Shown one piece after another: positions 60,969 through 64,000 of a DNA stretch of 64,000 nt. Positions within the stretch are counted from its first letter, which is position 1, and every line of letters starts with the position of its first letter. Under the pieces are notes generated by a model. It was given only the letters and a program-made list of their open reading frames with translations. It made no database searches and was not told the DNA's origin. Source of the stretch: Akebia trifoliata. Its lineage: Eukaryota > Streptophyta > Magnoliopsida > Ranunculales > Lardizabalaceae. The stretch lies in contig CM030711.1 in the NCBI GenBank assembly GCA_017979445.1, positions 15,392,922-15,456,921 of the forward strand, read 5' to 3'. The position numbers and the translations under genes were made by a program.

Positions 60969-61990
60969 CTAAGGTACATGTGATTTTTCCAGAATTCTTA
61001 GTAGTGCTTCTTGATTTTCTTCTAACTTTTGTAGCAAACCCAGAATGCTGAGCTGAGCCGGCTGCTTGTTCAGCTGATCCACGATATTGTGCTCACTCTT
61101 GCGAATGAGCTTAATGAAGTCTACTGCTTCACTGTCTGTCATTTTCGCCATTTTTTCTTCCTTGCCCTCTTCGTTTATCTTACCCTTCCCCTTTTTCTTT
61201 CTTTTTTTTCTCATTCACTATTTCTTTTGTTGCCTCTTTTGTTTCTTCCCTGATGTTTATCCCTTTTACTGGCACTCTTTGGCACCTCCCAACTTTTTTC
61301 ATGTGGCTAATGTCGGCCACCATCGCTTTTTTCATGTCTCGACCCCTGTTAACGTGGTGATAGTGGTCTCATAGCTCCAGGGGACTGCTTGGTTAAAGTT
61401 GTATGGAAATGATTTTGGTGAGTGTATGGTGATTGGGGATGGATTGGGTTTTACATTGAGAATAAGAAGTGGCGGTTGTGACTTGGATGTCGTGGTGATG
61501 GGAAGAACTACTTGAAGGGATGATGGAGTGTAAGGAATAATGAGAGGTGGTCGTGAGGATGAATGGTAAGGTATGTGAAGGGGAGGTCGAATCAAGTTTT
61601 GAGGATTTGGCGATGTATAGGGAATGACGAGTGGTGGTCGGGTGATAGCATTGGGAATTTGGTGAGTAGGATAGATGGTGAGATTAGCCATTTTTAGTGG
61701 CGATCATGTATTTCGATGCTGGTTTGTTATGTATTGGTTGACGGTGCTGACTGTTGACGTCTCTAGCTCCCTTGTTAAATGGATTTTAATCTTCGACCCG
61801 ATAGGAGCTATCAAAGTTGATGGATTAAAATCGAGTTCCCCAAGAATGACATTTACTCTGGGCCCACTTCCCCCTCCATTGTGAGTAGATAGGGGGTTTT
61901 GGTTGATATTCTATTGTTGAAGTGGGTTTACGGGCCCGTCCAGTATGAGAGCCTTCTTATCTATCAGGTTTTGTACCTGATGTTTGAGTT
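60969..61990 (-). pseudogene. Gag-protease spacer of T2 with proline-rich repeats
   Basis: Minus 60969-61214 has KMTDSEAVDFIKLIRKSEHN and LLQKLEENQEALLRIL, a helical block typical just before Tat protease. Minus 61332-61691 has three repeats of RPPL(V/H/I)IPY about 14-18 residues apart, then KSFPYNFNQAVPWSYE, another Tat landmark. Confidence 0.7.
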
Positions 61991-61991
61991 G

Positions 61992-63510
61992 CTAGCACTG
62001 ATTTGTAGAGTGCCCTAGAGTACCCATATGAAATTTACAAAACAAGTTGGGGTTGTATCCTGGTCCTTTCTCAACTTCTGAATTTGGTGGCTTTTTAGCG
62101 AGATATTCTCCCCTGAGCAAGATTGGGAGTAATTTTGATAATGCCATTGGCAATCTGGTAAATACCTTGTTAACTCTATTAGGCCATGCTTGCTGATTCT
62201 GTCCATATTGTGGTGTGGGTTGTGTTTGCGGAGGAATTGTCTGAAAGGGATTCTTCGGTGCTGAAGCCCAGGCAGCTCGATGTATTGGTGCCCAAAGGAC
62301 TTGTGGTACCTGTGGCCTCTGAAATGGTGCTTGAATGAAAAGAGGTTGGTTGGGTTGTACATTGTTGACTTGAGTTTCCTCTTTCTTTTTGACAAAAGGC
62401 ACTGACTTCTTCTGTGTCGATGTCCCTGCTGCTGCACTCAGGGCTGTGAAGTCAAATATTAAACCGGATTAGATCCCGTCCTCGACCCGGTTTGCCACTT
62501 GAACAAGATTGTAAAAAGTGCTCGTGGTATGCCCTACTACATGGGTGTAGAACGAATATCCCAATGTAGAGATAAACGTGGTGTTCATTTCTTGTTCGAT
62601 CATAGCGAGCCGTACCTGGGAAGCTGACTCTCGCCACCTTTGGGTGTATTCCTTCATTGTTTCTCTCTGCTTCCTCGTCATTCAAGCCATATCATTCTGG
62701 TCTAGACATATATCTGTGTTGAATCGGTAATTATGCCAGAACATTTCAGCCAGGTCTTGCCAGTTCTTGATGAGCATGTGATCTAGTCTTGAAAACCACT
62801 TGAGGGTCGGCCCCGTTAAGCTTCTTTGGAATAACTGTACCAGTAGCCTGTCATCTTCGCCATATTAGCACATAGATCCACAGTATAATTTCAAGTGTGA
62901 CAGCGGACACCCCACCCCACTGTACTTCTCAAACTCCGAACATTTGAACTTGGCTGGTAACTGTGCATCAGGGTAAAAGCAGAGGTCTTTAAATCGAGTC
63001 CCGCTCATTGTGTTGAAACCTTTCATTCTTCTCATCTCTTCCTGCAGAGACTCGATTTGTTGAGCCAATTTTTCATCAGTCGCACTTTTGGCCTCTCTGG
63101 CCCTATACTCGCATTCGTCATCAGGAATGACCACAGGGGGTGGTCGATTCTGTGGAATATAAACTGGGGGTCCTTGGTATTCTGGTAGTGTAGGAGGCAT
63201 AGTGGTCTGGGGTACCTGCGGAGGTTGCTCGGGTAGATCCTGATTTGACCCCGACGCATGTGCTGCATTGTTTGGGCTTGTATGATGCTGGGGTTGGCTA
63301 ATATGACACTTACCATCTTTTCTTGCCTTTCAATAATTTTTAGTAGCGCTGCTATTCTGGGATCAACCTCTGACGTTTCAGCTACTGTGGGCTGTGCCGG
63401 TTCGGAAGAACTTATGGTGACGATTGGAAGATCTGAGAAAATACGGAGGTTCCTCTGGCTGCTTATATTTCTTTCGTTTGGCCACCTTTGGGTACAGAAG
63501 ACCAAACGTT
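61992..63510 (-). pseudogene. Gag (T2), frameshifted
   Basis: Segments in order: LPEYQGPPVYIPQNRPPP and the coiled coil EKLAQQIESLQEEMRRMKGF (62865-63200); DLCFYPDAQLPAKFKCSEFE and KYSGVGCPLSHLKLYC (start of capsid); KEYTQRWRESASQVR and TSTFYNLVQVANRVEDGI (62469-62681); finally CKFHMGTLGHSTNQC near 61992-62040, a C-H-H-C zinc-like motif. At least two frame changes. The leader (63032-63505) is in a different frame from the coiled coil. Confidence 0.82.
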
Positions 63511-63593
63511 ACTATCTTGTTTATTAAAAGGAAAATACATGACGTTTTATTAGGTCGGGTAGAGTAAACGAATTTTAAAGAAAAGATTTCTTC

Positions 63594-64000
63594 GGCATAG
63601 AGCTGACATTAATACGAAGTTGGCATCAGCACGGGGCTGGCAAAATATTTTTAAAAAAGAATTACATCTGTCAGAGCCGGCATCGACACGGAGTTGGTAA
63701 ATGAATTACATCCGTACGGGGTTGACATTGACACAGAATCGATAAAATTTAAAAATGATTTCATCAGCACAGAGTTGGCATCGACACGGAGTTGATAAAA
63801 TAAAAAATGCATTATATTAGCACGGAGTTGGCATTGACACGGAGTTGATAAAATTAAAAAAGATTTCATCAGCACGGAGTTGGCATCGACACAGAGCCGA
63901 TAAAAATTAAAACGATTACATCAGCACGGAGCTGGCATCGACACGGAGTCGATAAAATTTAAAAATGATTTCATCAGCCTGAAGCTGGCATCAACACAGA
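63594..64000. repeat. 52-53 bp minisatellite upstream of T2 gag
   Basis: Units beginning 'catcagcacgg' or variants start at 63709, 63762, 63815, 63867, 63919 and 63972 (spacings 53, 53, 52, 52, 53). Degenerate shorter units lie at 63624 and 63665. Each contains 'gttggcatcgacacggag.tgataaaatt'. The array runs off the window. Short minus frames inside it are repeat artefacts. Confidence 0.9.

Larger units (their letters stand above)
52005..64000 (-). mobile_element. Ogre/Tat-type Ty3/gypsy retrotransposon T2 (5' end outside window)
   Basis: Minus-strand order from the right edge: minisatellite leader, gag, proline-rich linker, protease, putative intron, RT, RNase H, second RNase H, integrase, a long 3' non-coding region and the 3' LTR (52005-54011). 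A long LTR, double RNase H and an intron between protease and RT are features reported for the Ogre group. Multiple stops and frameshifts are present. It appears inserted in T1 in the same orientation. The 5' LTR and the second target duplication are not visible. Confidence 0.82.

Noticed and set aside
63651..63875. 74-codon minus frame
   Set aside because: Produced by the 52-53 bp minisatellite; internal repetition of the peptide follows the DNA repeat.
63594..64000. CRISPR-like regular array
   Set aside because: Units are contiguous repeats without unique spacers and lie in a plant retrotransposon leader.

Overview
The window is nuclear DNA of a flowering plant, most likely a eudicot. It holds an intron-containing Aux/IAA gene, long-terminal-repeat (LTR) retrotransposons of plant lineages, plant-type MITEs and long AT-rich intergenic stretches. 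I cannot name the species. Only one host gene is convincingly present: a four-exon, minus-strand Aux/IAA transcriptional repressor at 30134-31238. It encodes 178 residues and resembles the IAA20/IAA30/IAA31 group with a diverged auxin degron.

Left third (204-28260): a decayed minus-strand Ty3/gypsy element of chromovirus type. Its outer LTRs are 204-649 and 27319-27757, with a primer-binding site at 27301 and a polypurine tract at 650. It is split by later insertions. Four LTR-like insertions sit directly in its coding region: A 1190-5033, B 5930-14566, G 14734-23291 and D 24887-26400. B carries insertion F1 (8746-13823), which carries insertion C (10560-12302). G carries F2 (15842-19008) and the inverted F3 (20047-22981). 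Most are solo LTRs with 5-bp target duplications, so the order of events can be read from the sequence. The chromovirus protein can be followed across every breakpoint: gag, zinc knuckle, reverse transcriptase (RT), RNase H, integrase (INT), GPY/F-like C-terminus.

Middle (28261-49139): gene-poor DNA with the Aux/IAA gene near its left edge. It also holds many small elements: a TAGGGG-type MITE, a hAT-like MITE with 8-bp duplications, a foldback family with two internal palindromes (three copies), a 653-bp foldback element, a recurring MITE-like family near 31.7, 41.4, 43.1, 45.2 and 47.8 kb, a CACTA-like fragment and several microsatellites.

Right third (49140-64000): two nested minus-strand elements of the Tat/Ogre branch of Ty3/gypsy. 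Both have a second RNase H domain between RT-RNase H and integrase. T1 (49140-52004) is truncated in integrase and interrupted in its protease. The interruption is T2, whose 3' LTR is 52005-54011. T2 runs through integrase, second RNase H, RT, an Ogre-type putative intron (59377-59568), protease and gag to a 52-53 bp minisatellite upstream of gag at the window edge. Its 5' LTR is outside the window. Coding regions of all three large elements contain stops and frameshifts, so none looks able to move by itself. No CRISPR array, rRNA or convincing tRNA gene was seen.
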